Origin: Methylobacterium sp. 10
Lineage (GTDB): Bacteria; Pseudomonadota; Alphaproteobacteria; Rhizobiales; Beijerinckiaceae
Assembly (NCBI RefSeq): GCF_000519085.1
Contig: NZ_KI912577.1
Coordinates: 2,423,331 to 2,487,330, forward strand
Direction: 5' to 3'
Length of the DNA: 64,000 nucleotides
The notes beneath the pieces are model-generated. The model was not told the origin of the DNA. It saw only the letters and a list, made by a program, of their open reading frames with translations, and searched no databases. Below are positions 10,155-20,058 of the stretch, one piece after another (the first letter of the stretch is position 1; each line of letters opens with the position of its first letter). Made by a program: the position numbers and the translations under genes.

Positions 10155-12575
10155 ATGCGCTTCATCCTTCGTTTCTTCGGCTTCCTGTTCAGCATCGGGG
10201 CGATGTTATTCGTGCTGCTGTCGGCAGCCGGCGCGTATTTCTATTACACCTACAGCCAGGATCTGCCCGACCACGCTGCCCTCGCCAATTACGAGCCGCC
10301 GGTGATGAGCCGCGTCCACGCCGCGGATGGCAGCCTGCTCGCCGAGTATGCCAATGAGCGCCGGCTATACCTGCCGATCCAGGCAATGCCGAAGATCGTC
10401 GTAGCCGCCTTCCTCTCGGCCGAGGACAAAAACTTCTACAAGCATGGCGGCATCGACCCCGAGGGCGTCGTGCGTGCGATCCTGACCAACGCCAAGAGCG
10501 GCAAGAAGCAGGGCGCCTCCACCATCACCCAGCAGGTAGCCAAGAACTTCCTACTCACCAACGAGCAGACCTTCGACCGCAAGATCAAGGAAGCGTTAAT
10601 CGCCCTACGGATTGAGTCGGCCTACTCCAAGGACAAGATCCTGGAGCTCTACCTCAATGAGATCTTCCTGGGCACCATCGTGCCGGGCCGCAATCTGCAC
10701 GGGGTCGCTGCCGCCGCGCTCGATTATTTCGGCAAGTCCGTCCACGAGCTGACGATCAACGAGGCTGCCTATTTGGCTGCGCTGCCGAAGGGGCCCAACA
10801 ACTATCATCCGTACCGCCAGACCCAGAAGGCCCTCGATCGCCGCAACGAGATCATCGGCCTGATGGCCGTGAACGGCTATATCACCAAGGAAGAAGGTGA
10901 AGCCGCGCGCAAGATGCCGCTCGGCGTCAACCCGCGCGTCGCTTTCGCCAACGCCGCCAACGCCAACTACTTTACAGAAGAGGTCCGTCGCGAGATCACG
11001 GAACGCTATGGTGAGAAAAAGCTCTACGAGGGCGGTCTCTCCGTACGCGCCACCCTCGACCCAAAGATGCAGGCCTGGGCGCGCAAGGCACTCGTGGACG
11101 GCCTGATCCGCTACGACCAGTCCCATGGCTGGCGCGGAGCTCAGGCCAAGGTCGATCTCGTCGGCCGCGATTGGGGCCTCGCCGTTGCCGAAGTGCCAGG
11201 CCTCGGCGACGTCCAGCCCTGGCGCCTCGCCGTCGTCCTGAGCACGACGGGAGGCGCGGCGCAGATAGGCTTGCAGCCTCGCCGTGAAGCATCCGGTCAA
11301 GTCTCAAAAGATCGTGAGACGGGGACTATCGCCGCCGACGGCACCCGCTGGACCGGCCGCTCGCCTTCGGCCGCCCTTAATGCCGGCGATGTCATTTATG
11401 TCGAGGCGATTGATGGCGGTCGCGGACAGTACCGGCTTCGCCAGCGCCCCGAAGTTTCTGGTGCCATCGTCGCCATGGATCCCTATACCGGACGCGTCCA
11501 CGCCATGGTGGGAGGCTTCTCCTATGACGAGAGCCAGTTCAACCGTGCGACGCAGGCACAGCGCCAGCCGGGCTCGTCTTTCAAGCCGATCGTCTACTCG
11601 GCGGCCCTCGACAACGGCTACACTCCTTCTTCGATCGTTCAGGATTCGCCGATCACCATTGAGGCCGGTCCTGGCCAGGAAGCGTGGTCGCCCTCCAACT
11701 ACGATGGCAAGGCAGGCGGCCCGCATACGCTCCGCTACGGGATCGAGCATTCGAAGAACCTGATGACAGTGCGGCTGGCCAAGGATGTCGGCATGCCGCT
11801 CATTGCCGAATACGCCCGCCGCTTCGGCGTCTACGATGATATGCTCCCCGTTCTGCCGATGTCGCTCGGAGCGGGCGAGACTACGGTCATGCGCATGGTC
11901 ACCGCCTATTCCATGCTGGCCAATGGCGGCCGCCGTATTCGCCCGACCCTCATCGACCGCATCCAGGATCGTGTCGGCGAAACCATCTACAAGCACGACA
12001 ACCGCAAGTGTCTCGGCTGCGACGCTGAAAAGTGGTCCGGCCAGGACGAGCCGAAGCTGGTGGATGATTCGGAGCAGGTCCTCGATCCGCTCACTGCCTA
12101 CCAGATGGTCTCGATCATGGAAGGCGTCGTCCAGCGCGGCACCGCGACATTGCTGAAGCAGATCGGCAAGCCGCTCGCCGGCAAGACCGGCACCACGAAC
12201 GATGCCAAGGACGCGTGGTTCGTCGGCTTCTCGCCGGACCTCGCGGTCGGGGTCTATATCGGCTTCGACAAGCCGCGCTCGCTCGGCGACCGCGCCACCG
12301 GTGGCGGTCTCGCGGCGCCTGTCGCCCTCGACTTCCTGAAACAGGCCCTCAAGGACAAGCCGCCGACGCCGTTCCGTGTGCCGCCCGGCATCAAGCTGAT
12401 CCGCGTCAACGTCGCCTCCGGCATGCGTGCCGGCTCCGGCGAAGGCTCCGGTACGATCTTGGAGGCGTTCAAGCCGGGTACCGCTCCGCCGGACGCCTAC
12501 GTCGCGGCGCCCGCCGCTCCCGCCGCGGTGCCGGTGGATGGGGATCGCGCTGCCCAGGCGGGCGGCCTGTACTGA
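10155..12575 (+). CDS. mrcA: Bifunctional penicillin-binding protein 1A
   Basis: This class A PBP polymerises and cross-links peptidoglycan at the inner membrane. It is 806 residues with an N-terminal membrane anchor (about 8-30). The GT51 glycosyltransferase domain carries catalytic Glu90 in SAEDKNFYKHGG. The transpeptidase domain has SSFK with active Ser474, SKN at 533-535 and KTGT at 677-680. An OB-like insert lies between the domains (about 320-430). The C-terminal Ala/Pro tail is low complexity. It follows the amidase gene on the same strand. Confidence 0.96.
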   Translation: MRFILRFFGFLFSIGAMLFVLLSAAGAYFYYTYSQDLPDHAALANYEPPVMSRVHAADGSLLAEYANERRLYLPIQAMPKIVVAAFLSAEDKNFYKHGGIDPEGVVRAILTNAKSGKKQGASTITQQVAKNFLLTNEQTFDRKIKEALIALRIESAYSKDKILELYLNEIFLGTIVPGRNLHGVAAAALDYFGKSVHELTINEAAYLAALPKGPNNYHPYRQTQKALDRRNEIIGLMAVNGYITKEEGEAARKMPLGVNPRVAFANAANANYFTEEVRREITERYGEKKLYEGGLSVRATLDPKMQAWARKALVDGLIRYDQSHGWRGAQAKVDLVGRDWGLAVAEVPGLGDVQPWRLAVVLSTTGGAAQIGLQPRREASGQVSKDRETGTIAADGTRWTGRSPSAALNAGDVIYVEAIDGGRGQYRLRQRPEVSGAIVAMDPYTGRVHAMVGGFSYDESQFNRATQAQRQPGSSFKPIVYSAALDNGYTPSSIVQDSPITIEAGPGQEAWSPSNYDGKAGGPHTLRYGIEHSKNLMTVRLAKDVGMPLIAEYARRFGVYDDMLPVLPMSLGAGETTVMRMVTAYSMLANGGRRIRPTLIDRIQDRVGETIYKHDNRKCLGCDAEKWSGQDEPKLVDDSEQVLDPLTAYQMVSIMEGVVQRGTATLLKQIGKPLAGKTGTTNDAKDAWFVGFSPDLAVGVYIGFDKPRSLGDRATGGGLAAPVALDFLKQALKDKPPTPFRVPPGIKLIRVNVASGMRAGSGEGSGTILEAFKPGTAPPDAYVAAPAAPAAVPVDGDRAAQAGGLY

Positions 12576-12686
12576 AAGCCGGACCGGCCCCGCTTCGGTA
12601 TGCCCTTATCACCCTGAGCGAAACGGGGGTGATCCGGGAGCTGGCATCTCGGCCGCCCGTCCGTGGAACGGGCGCGGAAGCCAGCT

Positions 12687-14780
12687 TCAGAACGACGCCC
12701 GTACGCCACCGAAGAAGCTACGGCCGACGCCGGGGAAGAACGCCACCGGATTGCCGCCCGTAAGAGTGGCGTTCGTCACCACCGAGATGTCCGAGACGTA
12801 GCGCTGATCCGCGAGGTTGCGTGCGTCGAGGAACACCGAGATCCCGTTGGCGAAATCGATGCCGGTCTGGACGTTGACGAGGGTGTAGCCCGGCACCTGA
12901 AGGGTGTTGGCGTGGTCCGCGAAAGCGCCCTGCGGCACCCAGTCGACCGAAGGGCTGAGATAGAAGCCGCTCGGGTGATTGTAGGTGATCACGCTGCGCA
13001 GCACGTCGCGCGGGATGCCCGCGATGGCGTTGTCGCCGAAGACAGGGTCGTTCACGAAGCGGAAGTCGTTGTGCGTCCAGATTTGCGACGCGGACAGCCT
13101 GTCGCCGACCCCGGTGAGGTCGCGGATGATGTCGAGGGACACGGCCGCCTCGACGCCCTGGTGGATGGTGCGCGGCGAGTTGAAGGTGTTGGCCGGGATG
13201 TTGGTGGCCGCGCCCACCCCTGAGTTGAAGTTGATGAGTTCGTCTCGGATCACCGAGCGGTAGAGCGTCACGTCCCAGGCCAGCCGGTCGAGGCGGCCGC
13301 GCGTGCCGACCTCGTAGGTCCAGGCGCGCTGGGCCTGGAGCGGCACGAACCGCGTCGTTGTGCCGATGGTCTGGTTGAGGTCGCTGAAATCCGGCACGTC
13401 GCGGGAGCGGGTGATGTCGGCGAAGACTTGGATGTCGGGCCGCGGCTGCCAGATCAGACCGAGTTTCGGGTTGATTCCCTGATAAGTCCGGTCGTCGAAT
13501 TTCACCGCCGGGTTGGGATCGAAGCCGCCCTTGTCGCTATAGGTCCGGTTCGAGGAAAAGGCCTTGGCGCCAGCCATGAGGGCGACATCGGGCATGAACC
13601 AGAAGCGGTTCTCGCCATAGGCTTCGGAGTTCGAGGAACTCTGCAGGGCGTTCAGCGTCTGCGCGCCGCGCTGTCCGGCGACGTTCTGGAACTGCAGCGC
13701 CGAGTTCTGCCCTGCGAAAGCGCGCAGGCCGAAGATCGTATCGTTGCGGTATCCGCCGATGTCGAAGGTGCCGGCCCAATGCGGGGAGATGCCGTAGGTC
13801 CAGCCGTCCTGGTCGATGACCTGAAAGATCGGGTGATAGAGCGATTTGTGGATCGCCCAGGTGTCGATGTCGAGCTTGCCCACATCGAGGGCGAACGAGG
13901 TGCGGTTGGCGATCCGCTCGGTCTCGACCTTGCGCGACTGGTTGCCCGCGATGGCGCTGGGATTGGCCTTGGTCGGATCGTTGAGCGCGTCGAGAAGCGT
14001 GAGCGTTCCAGGCAGCTTCTGGTCGGTGAGGTAGATGCCGACGTAGAACCGCGTCTCGATGCCGGGCGCGAGCTGGTAGCCGACGTTGGCATTGAAATTC
14101 TGGGTCCGCTGGGTTTCGTGGTCGCGAAAACCATCGGAATTGGTCAGCGTGCCACTGACGAGGAAATCGGCTGGGCCGGAGATCCGCGAAAACTGGAAGT
14201 GTTCGCGGATGGTGCCGAAGCTGCCGCCATCGACGCGCAGGATGTTTGGCGCGAAGGCCGTCTGCGCGGTGGGCGTGACAAAGTTGATCGCGCCGCCCAG
14301 AGTCGTCGCACCGAAGGTGAGCGCGTTGCCGCCCTTATAGACCTCGACCGAGCGCAGGGCGAGCGGATCAATCTGGTAGAAGTCACCGCTGCCATCCGCC
14401 GAATTCACCGGGATGCCATCCTGCAGCAGTTCCAATCCACGCAGATGGAAGCCGCGTGAAATGCCGGAGCCGCGCACGGACAGGCGCATCTCCTGACCGT
14501 AGCGCTGCTGCACGAACACGCCGGGGGTATCCTTCAAGACGTCGCGCAAGGTGTTGGCGTAGCGGTTCTGGAAGTCCTTGGCATCGACGAAGGCCACCGA
14601 ACCGACGGTGGCGTTCACCGTATCGCGCTGCGCAGCGACGCTCGGCACGGTAAGTGAACCCGCCGAAGGCCCTTGGACGCTGAGCTCGGGCAGTTCGGCA
14701 TTTGCCACACCCTGAGCGAAGGGGGATGTGGAGGAGAGGAGGATGAGCGCGAACGCCCCCGAAAGACGTAACGACGGCAT
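12687..14780 (-). CDS. TonB-dependent outer-membrane receptor, probably for copper
   Basis: This 697-residue protein has a signal peptide (cleavage about FAQG, residue 23) and a plug domain (about 55-165: TLRDVLKDTPGVFVQQR, SVRGSGISRGFHLRG, LGGAINFVTP). A 22-strand-type barrel ends in the terminal Phe of GGVRASF. The family is FecA-like. The start is the ATG at 14780, with GGAG nine bases upstream; the ATG at 14807 also has GGAG but would put acidic residues at the front of the signal. It is last in a cluster with a YcnI-PCuAC protein and a DUF2946 protein, which points to copper uptake; this is inference, and a ferric-siderophore role is the alternative. Confidence 0.9.
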   Translation of the reverse strand: MPSLRLSGAFALILLSSTSPFAQGVANAELPELSVQGPSAGSLTVPSVAAQRDTVNATVGSVAFVDAKDFQNRYANTLRDVLKDTPGVFVQQRYGQEMRLSVRGSGISRGFHLRGLELLQDGIPVNSADGSGDFYQIDPLALRSVEVYKGGNALTFGATTLGGAINFVTPTAQTAFAPNILRVDGGSFGTIREHFQFSRISGPADFLVSGTLTNSDGFRDHETQRTQNFNANVGYQLAPGIETRFYVGIYLTDQKLPGTLTLLDALNDPTKANPSAIAGNQSRKVETERIANRTSFALDVGKLDIDTWAIHKSLYHPIFQVIDQDGWTYGISPHWAGTFDIGGYRNDTIFGLRAFAGQNSALQFQNVAGQRGAQTLNALQSSSNSEAYGENRFWFMPDVALMAGAKAFSSNRTYSDKGGFDPNPAVKFDDRTYQGINPKLGLIWQPRPDIQVFADITRSRDVPDFSDLNQTIGTTTRFVPLQAQRAWTYEVGTRGRLDRLAWDVTLYRSVIRDELINFNSGVGAATNIPANTFNSPRTIHQGVEAAVSLDIIRDLTGVGDRLSASQIWTHNDFRFVNDPVFGDNAIAGIPRDVLRSVITYNHPSGFYLSPSVDWVPQGAFADHANTLQVPGYTLVNVQTGIDFANGISVFLDARNLADQRYVSDISVVTNATLTGGNPVAFFPGVGRSFFGGVRASF

Positions 14781-14916
14781 GGCAGGAAGCTCCGGATCCC
14801 GCGCCATGAAACACTCCGCTCTATCGAGGCAGAGGAGCGGCGGGTCCTGAAAGAGAAAGGGAGTGCGCGCGGTTGGCGAAAGCGCCAAAGCGCGAAGCCG
14901 GTCCGGAATCGGACGC

Positions 14917-15918
14917 TCAGTGCTGGTGTTGTCCGGCCGCCGCTTCGCTTGCTGCGGGCGCGTTCGGTGCCCTGGCGCCGATGGGCGCGACGGCGAAGGT
15001 GACCGGTACGGTGCCCGCGCGCTCGAACACCAAATTCCCCGAGATCGATTCGCCGACTTTTGGCGATACCTTCAGCCCCTCGAACATCAGATGATAGCTG
15101 CCGGGCTTTAACTCCACGGTCTCGCCGGGATTCAGCACGAGTCCGCCTTCCACCACGGCCATCTTCATCACTCCGCCATCCATCGTCATGGAATGGATCG
15201 ACCCGGATGCAGCGACGGGAATGGAGGCAGAGATCAGCTTGTCCGCCTGTCTGCCGGTATTACTGATTCGGACATATCCACCAGCCACGGTGGCGCCGCC
15301 GGGCGTGGCGCGCATCCACGGCGTATCGATGGTGAGGTCGCCGGCCTTGATCTGGCCCGAAGGGGATGACGCCGCGCGCGACGGTGCCAGGGCCTGAGCT
15401 GCGACGATGGCGACGCCCGGTGCGGGGGATTTCAGCGCATGGGCGTTCTGCCCCGGAGCGGGGATGTCGCTCCAGCGATGATTGCCGCTCGTGCAATCCT
15501 GCTCGACCGGGAAGTACACGGTCGCGCCGGGCGCGAACGCATCGGAGATGCGGGCAAGGAAGGTGAACTCGTCGACCTGATCGTCCGGCAATTGGCCGCC
15601 ACTCCAGGTGATGGTCCTCACGCCTTGGGAAATGTCGCTGTGATAATAGGGATAGGACTTGGCGTAGGGACCTATTTCCGTCGTCACACTCCAGCCCGGC
15701 TTCGGCATCGGCTTGGCGCCGATGACACCCTCAGGAATCGTGACGCTCACTCGATTGGTCGGTTCGCCGTTGCACCCATGTGTGACTTGGACCACGCCGC
15801 GATAGCTCGCGTTCGGGCTTGCCTCCTTGCGCTCCATCGTGGCGTGAGAGAAGGCAGCGCCGGTAGGGAGGGTGACGAGGAGCGCCGTGGCAAGCTCCGA
15901 CCACAATATCCGTTTCAT
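14917..15918 (-). CDS. YcnI/DUF1775 - PCuAC fusion, periplasmic copper-binding protein
   Basis: This 333-residue exported protein joins two copper-binding domains. After a signal peptide (cleavage predicted AFS|HA) the mature protein would begin with His25. Residues 25-160 are YcnI/DUF1775-like (SHATMERKEASPNASY, VTHGCNGEPT, then NHRW at 146-149). YcnI proteins bind Cu(II) through the N-terminal His. Residues 190-315 are a PCuAC (DUF461) copper-chaperone domain with the Met/His set H242, M244, M253, H276 and M278. The C-terminus ends QHQH, another possible metal site. It lies 43 bases after the DUF2946 gene and 137 before the TonB receptor. PCuAC proteins pass Cu(I) to cytochrome oxidase. Confidence 0.9.
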   Translation of the reverse strand: MKRILWSELATALLVTLPTGAAFSHATMERKEASPNASYRGVVQVTHGCNGEPTNRVSVTIPEGVIGAKPMPKPGWSVTTEIGPYAKSYPYYHSDISQGVRTITWSGGQLPDDQVDEFTFLARISDAFAPGATVYFPVEQDCTSGNHRWSDIPAPGQNAHALKSPAPGVAIVAAQALAPSRAASSPSGQIKAGDLTIDTPWMRATPGGATVAGGYVRISNTGRQADKLISASIPVAASGSIHSMTMDGGVMKMAVVEGGLVLNPGETVELKPGSYHLMFEGLKVSPKVGESISGNLVFERAGTVPVTFAVAPIGARAPNAPAASEAAAGQHQH

Positions 15919-15960
15919 GATGAATGTCCGTGTCTGAAGGAATCGACGTATCGAATCGCT

Positions 15961-16335
15961 TCAGGCGGCGGGTGGACCTCGCGGATGGGGGATAGAACCC
16001 GGTGGCCCGCGTGCACCGAGGTAGGCTACGTCGCGCCAGATCAGATGGATGACGGACGGGGCCGCCCAGACTATCGCGCTGGACGCGAGCACCGGTTGAT
16101 CAGCTGAAACGGTTGCGACTGCGGAAGTGCAGCAAAGCTTGTGGCCGACGTGGGACGAACCGTCTGGCTGCTGCGCGGCGAGTTCGCCATCCACCAGGCC
16201 AGAACAGATCGAATCGGCGTGACTAGCCGCGGGGAGCGGCATCAGAGTCGCGAGGAAGACCTGCAGCACGAACGCATAGAGCGCGATCACCGCCGTGATC
16301 ACGCGCCCGCCGCCCGCCGCTGAATTTCCCGACAT
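15961..16335 (-). CDS. DUF2946-family small membrane protein of a copper cluster
   Basis: This protein has about 124 residues. It has an N-terminal transmembrane or signal segment (about residues 12-35, ITAVIALYAFVLQVFLATLM), cysteine/histidine residues in the middle (SICSGL, GHKLCC), and a C-terminal ARGPP motif typical of DUF2946. Two adjacent ATGs (16338, 16335) follow a strong GGAGGT; the second has the better spacing and is used, although the frame stays open upstream. DUF2946 genes are often found with copper genes, and no biochemical role is known to me. It is the first gene of the minus-strand copper cluster. Confidence 0.72.
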   Translation of the reverse strand: MSGNSAAGGGRVITAVIALYAFVLQVFLATLMPLPAASHADSICSGLVDGELAAQQPDGSSHVGHKLCCTSAVATVSADQPVLASSAIVWAAPSVIHLIWRDVAYLGARGPPGSIPHPRGPPAA

Positions 16336-16595
16336 CATACCTCCAGCGTTTACCCCAACGGACATAATCCCGCCATACCTTCGACGAGGCGTGGCGCAGT
16401 GATGTTGCATGTGCGCTGCAGTACAGAACAAGCCGAGATTTAATCTGACGGCGCCACATTCTAGCCCGGACCGCATGACTTCTTAACCGTGCCCCGACAC
16501 GTTCGCGGCACAGGACTTTCGGTGGTCGTTCTCAATCACGGCCATGCCCCGACGGCCTCGTGCCGCTTCACAGGTCAGATCAGAGTTTCCGTCCG

Positions 16596-17894
16596 ATGCT
16601 GAAACAGGCTTACCCCATCCGCTCACTGAGCCTCGCACTTCTTGCTGGCGTCGTCGCCTTCGCCCAAACTGCCTCGGCGCGGGAGCAGGCCGGTTTCGCA
16701 CAGGCGGAATGGGCGCAAGATTACGCGGCACCCTCGACCATGCAGGTGCAGCGTTCCTCGACGCCGATCCTGTCGCCGCAGACGCTCGCAGCCACCGAGC
16801 AGATGGTCGAGCGATACAAGGACATCGTGGCGCGCGGCGGTTGGAGACCGGTCTCGGGCGCCGACCGCCTGCGCATTGGGGGCAAGGGGCCGGCAGTGGC
16901 GGCTCTGCGCCAGCGCCTCGCAATGACGGGCGATCTCGACTCCGCTTCTGGCGGATCGAGCGTGTACGATTCCTACGTGGCTGCCGGTGTGAAGCGTTTC
17001 CAGGCCCGGCATGGCCTGAGTCAGACCGGCTCCATGAGCCCGGCTACCCAGCAGGCCATGAACGTGTCGGCCGACATCCGCTTGAAGCAGCTCGAGGTGA
17101 ATGCCGTCCGCCTGCGCTCATATTCGGGCAATCTTGGCAACCGCTTCGTCATCACCAACATTCCTGCCGCCCTGGTCCAGACGGTGGAGAACGGGCAGGT
17201 CGTCACCCTGCACGCTGCCGGTGTCGGAAAGATCGATCGCCAATCGCCGATCATGAACACCAAGGCGACGCAGATCAATTTCAACCCCTTCTGGACGGTC
17301 CCGGCTTCCATCGTGAAGAAGGACCTCATTCCCAAGATGCAGAAGGACCCGAACTACCTCACCGAGAACAAGATCCGAATCTTCACTGGCGAGACCGAGA
17401 TCCCGCCGGCCTCGGTGAATTGGAATTCGGACGAGGGCACGCGCTACCGCTACCGTCAGGATTCGGGCGCCGACTTCAACTCGATGGGCATCGTGCGCAT
17501 CAACATCCCGAACCCGCACGGCGTGTTTATGCACGACACGAACTCCAAGGGCGTTTACGGTGACGATTTCCGCTTCATCTCCTCGGGCTGCGTCCGCGTG
17601 CAGAACGTGCGGGAGTACATTACTTGGCTGCTTAAGGACACGCCCGGCTGGGGCCGCGACCAAGTCGAACAGGCCATCGAGAGCGGCAAGCGTGTCGACG
17701 CGACCCTGAGCACTCCCGTACCGGTCTACTGGACTTACATAACCGCATGGGCGACCCCGGACGGCTCGGTGCAGTTCCGCGACGACATCTACAAGCGCGA
17801 CGGCGTGAACGTTCCTTCTACCCTCTCGGCCCCGACCCCCGTGGCCAGCGCCGAGCAAGTGCCAAGCTTCGAGCCAGGAGACGAGGAAAACTGA
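16596..17894 (+). CDS. L,D-transpeptidase with peptidoglycan-binding domain
   Basis: This 432-residue exported protein has a signal peptide (cleavage about TASA|RE, residue 28), a PG_binding_1 domain (about 93-156, GGKGPAVAALRQRL...VKRFQARHGL) and a YkuD catalytic domain. The catalytic motif includes His308 and His313 (HGVFMHD) and active Cys332 in SSGCVRVQN. It is of the YcbB/LdtD type and would form 3-3 peptidoglycan cross-links or attach proteins to peptidoglycan. The ATG at 16596 is preferred because a 12-residue upstream extension would precede the signal peptide. It is divergent from the copper cluster. Confidence 0.93.
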   Translation: MLKQAYPIRSLSLALLAGVVAFAQTASAREQAGFAQAEWAQDYAAPSTMQVQRSSTPILSPQTLAATEQMVERYKDIVARGGWRPVSGADRLRIGGKGPAVAALRQRLAMTGDLDSASGGSSVYDSYVAAGVKRFQARHGLSQTGSMSPATQQAMNVSADIRLKQLEVNAVRLRSYSGNLGNRFVITNIPAALVQTVENGQVVTLHAAGVGKIDRQSPIMNTKATQINFNPFWTVPASIVKKDLIPKMQKDPNYLTENKIRIFTGETEIPPASVNWNSDEGTRYRYRQDSGADFNSMGIVRINIPNPHGVFMHDTNSKGVYGDDFRFISSGCVRVQNVREYITWLLKDTPGWGRDQVEQAIESGKRVDATLSTPVPVYWTYITAWATPDGSVQFRDDIYKRDGVNVPSTLSAPTPVASAEQVPSFEPGDEEN

Positions 17895-18641
17895 GTTCTC
17901 GACGCCACGTTGCGATAGGAAAATGGGCGGGATCCGGCACCGGATCTCGCCCAAGTCGTTTCGGATGGAACGGACGATCTCCCGAACATAGCAATGCGTT
18001 CGAACCATTCGACTGCATACGCGGTCGACAGTGTGGATCGAGCGGCCAAAAGGACGGCGCGGATACAGTCCAAACAGGGTCGCTTCAGCTACAGAGAGGC
18101 CCCCACCGTCTCATCATTCGCGGACAACCGGCCAAACATCGTCGATATCATCGCCAAAGGCGGCTTCGCACTATTCTGGCAGTATGTCGCCTACAATAGG
18201 CCCGCCCCGCCGACGCGGATCGCTTTCTAGACTGAATGCCAGGTGCAGGTTGGGTGGCCGTAAGGGACGCCCCTGCGACTCTTCTGTGCTCTAGCTTAGG
18301 CTCTGGATCGCATGATCCGCGACGCAAAGCTGCAGCCCGAATGCGCACGGGGATCTTTTCGAAAGGTCTCTCCCATCGTAACAACTCCAACTCTACGCGG
18401 ATACCGACGAGTGCGAAGCGCGGTGGAATCTGTCCTACGACCTGACGATCGCTCATCCTTATGCCGCATGGCACATGTCATTCAGAGCAAATGGCTCGAA
18501 GGGAGCAGGACCGCCATGCTGGCGAGTGAGCTGAGATCGTGACATCACGGCCCTCGCAATGCCTTCAGCGCCCTGGCATTCGTCATGAGAAGTGTGGAAT
18601 GCACCGAAATTTTTTTGGCCGAGGCTGCAAATTAGCTGTGC

Positions 18642-18670
18642 TTGGCCTCTCTCGCCGGCCCGTGTAGTAA
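18642..18670 (+). promoter_or_regulatory. glyA: Candidate sigma-70 promoter for glyA
   Basis: TTGGCC (18642-18647), a 17-base spacer and TAGTAA (18665-18670) lie about 75 bases upstream of the glyA ATG. This is a moderate match to the housekeeping consensus. Confidence 0.3.
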
Positions 18671-18684
18671 ATTGCATATCGAGT

Positions 18685-18715
18685 GTCCGTCTGCTTACGC
18701 CAGCAGATAACGGAC
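18685..18715 (+). promoter_or_regulatory. Nested hairpin in the glyA leader
   Basis: GTCCGT pairs with ACGGAC, and inside it CTGC pairs with GCAG across an 8-base loop, giving a 10-bp stem interrupted by a 3-base bulge. It ends about 31 bases before the glyA ATG. It has no T run, so it is not a standard terminator. A role in translation control or mRNA stability is possible but unproven. Confidence 0.4.
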
Positions 18716-18746
18716 GCTTTCGCCCGTTCAACAATTGAGGCCATCC

Positions 18747-20051
18747 ATGAGCGCCGGTACCGCTGCCGACAAGCACTTCTCGAATTCCTTCTTCAATGCC
18801 TCCCTGGCCGACGCCGATCCGGAAGTGGCCAAGGCCGTCAGCCAAGAGCTTGGCCGGCAGCAGCACGAGATCGAGCTGATCGCCTCCGAGAACATCGTCT
18901 CCAGGGCGGTGCTGGAAGCGCAAGGGTCGGTCCTCACCAACAAGTATGCCGAAGGCTATCCTGGACGTCGCTATTACGGTGGTTGTCAGTTCGTTGATAT
19001 CGCCGAAAACCTCGCCATTGAGCGCGCCAAGCGCCTGTTTGATTGCGGCTTCGCCAACGTGCAGCCGAACTCGGGCAGCCAGGCGAACCAGGGCGTGTTC
19101 ATGGCCCTGATGCAGCCGGGCGACACCTTCCTCGGCCTCGATCTCGCCGCTGGCGGCCATCTCACGCACGGCGCCCCCCCGAACGTCTCGGGCAAGTGGT
19201 TCAAGCCTGTTTCTTACACCGTGCGCCGCGATGACCAGCGCATCGACATGGAGCAGGTCGAGGCTTTGGCCCAAGAACACAAGCCCAAAGTCATCATCGC
19301 TGGCGGCTCGGGTTATCCCCGTCACTGGGACTTCGCGAAGTTCCGCGAGATCGCCGACGCGGTCGGCGCCTACTTCTTCGTCGACATGGCTCATTTCGCT
19401 GGCCTCGTCGCGGCTGGCGTCCACCCGTCGCCGTTCCCGCACGCGCACGTCGCGACCACCACGACCCACAAGACCCTGCGCGGTCCGCGCGGCGGCATGA
19501 TCCTGACGAACGACGAGGCCCTGGCCAAGAAGTTCAACTCGGCGATCTTCCCCGGCCTCCAAGGTGGCCCGCTCATGCACGTCATTGCCGGTAAAGCCGT
19601 GGCCTTTGGCGAGGCTCTGAAGCCAGAGTTCAAGATCTACGCCAAGCAGGTCATCGAGAACGCGAAGGCACTGGCCGACACCCTGATAACAGGCGGCTAC
19701 GACATCACCTCGGGCGGGACCGACAACCACTTGATGCTCGTCGACCTGCAGAAGAAGAGCCTCACCGGCAAGGCGGCGGAAGCGGCACTGAGCCGTGCCG
19801 ACATCACCTGCAACAAGAACGGCGTTCCGTTCGACCCGCAGAAGCCCACCATCACCTCGGGCATCCGCCTCGGCACACCGGCTGGCACCTCTCGCGGCTT
19901 CGGTGTCGCCGAGTTTAAGCAGATCGGCGGCTTCATCGTCGAAGTGCTCGATGGTCTGGTGGCTAAGGGTGATGCCGGCGATCCGGCGATTGAGGCAGCG
20001 GTCAAGGACAAGGTCCACGCCTTGACTCACCGTTTCCCGATCTACGGCTGA
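18747..20051 (+). CDS. glyA: Serine hydroxymethyltransferase
   Basis: This PLP enzyme interconverts serine and glycine with tetrahydrofolate. In a methylotroph it is also the entry enzyme of the serine cycle for C1 assimilation. The 434-residue protein has the expected blocks: [24 protein letters not shown], and the PLP lysine K242 in [14 protein letters not shown]. The ATG at 18747 has GAGG six bases upstream; an in-frame TTG four codons earlier is rejected. It stands alone with a strong terminator downstream, so it is probably a single-gene transcript. Confidence 0.97.
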   Translation: MSAGTAADKHFSNSFFNASLADADPEVAKAVSQELGRQQHEIELIASENIVSRAVLEAQGSVLTNKYAEGYPGRRYYGGCQFVDIAENLAIERAKRLFDCGFANVQPNSGSQANQGVFMALMQPGDTFLGLDLAAGGHLTHGAPPNVSGKWFKPVSYTVRRDDQRIDMEQVEALAQEHKPKVIIAGGSGYPRHWDFAKFREIADAVGAYFFVDMAHFAGLVAAGVHPSPFPHAHVATTTTHKTLRGPRGGMILTNDEALAKKFNSAIFPGLQGGPLMHVIAGKAVAFGEALKPEFKIYAKQVIENAKALADTLITGGYDITSGGTDNHLMLVDLQKKSLTGKAAEAALSRADITCNKNGVPFDPQKPTITSGIRLGTPAGTSRGFGVAEFKQIGGFIVEVLDGLVAKGDAGDPAIEAAVKDKVHALTHRFPIYG

Positions 20052-20058
20052 GACATTC

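Larger units (their letters stand above)
17895..18746. other. 850-base intergenic region before glyA, with no convincing gene
   Basis: Open frames in this stretch are short and lack recognisable domains. The only one with protein-like composition is 17994-18230 on the plus strand (78 codons, containing NIVDIIAKGGFALFWQYV), but it has no clear ribosome-binding site. The last 100 bases carry a candidate glyA promoter and a leader hairpin, listed separately. Confidence 0.4.
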
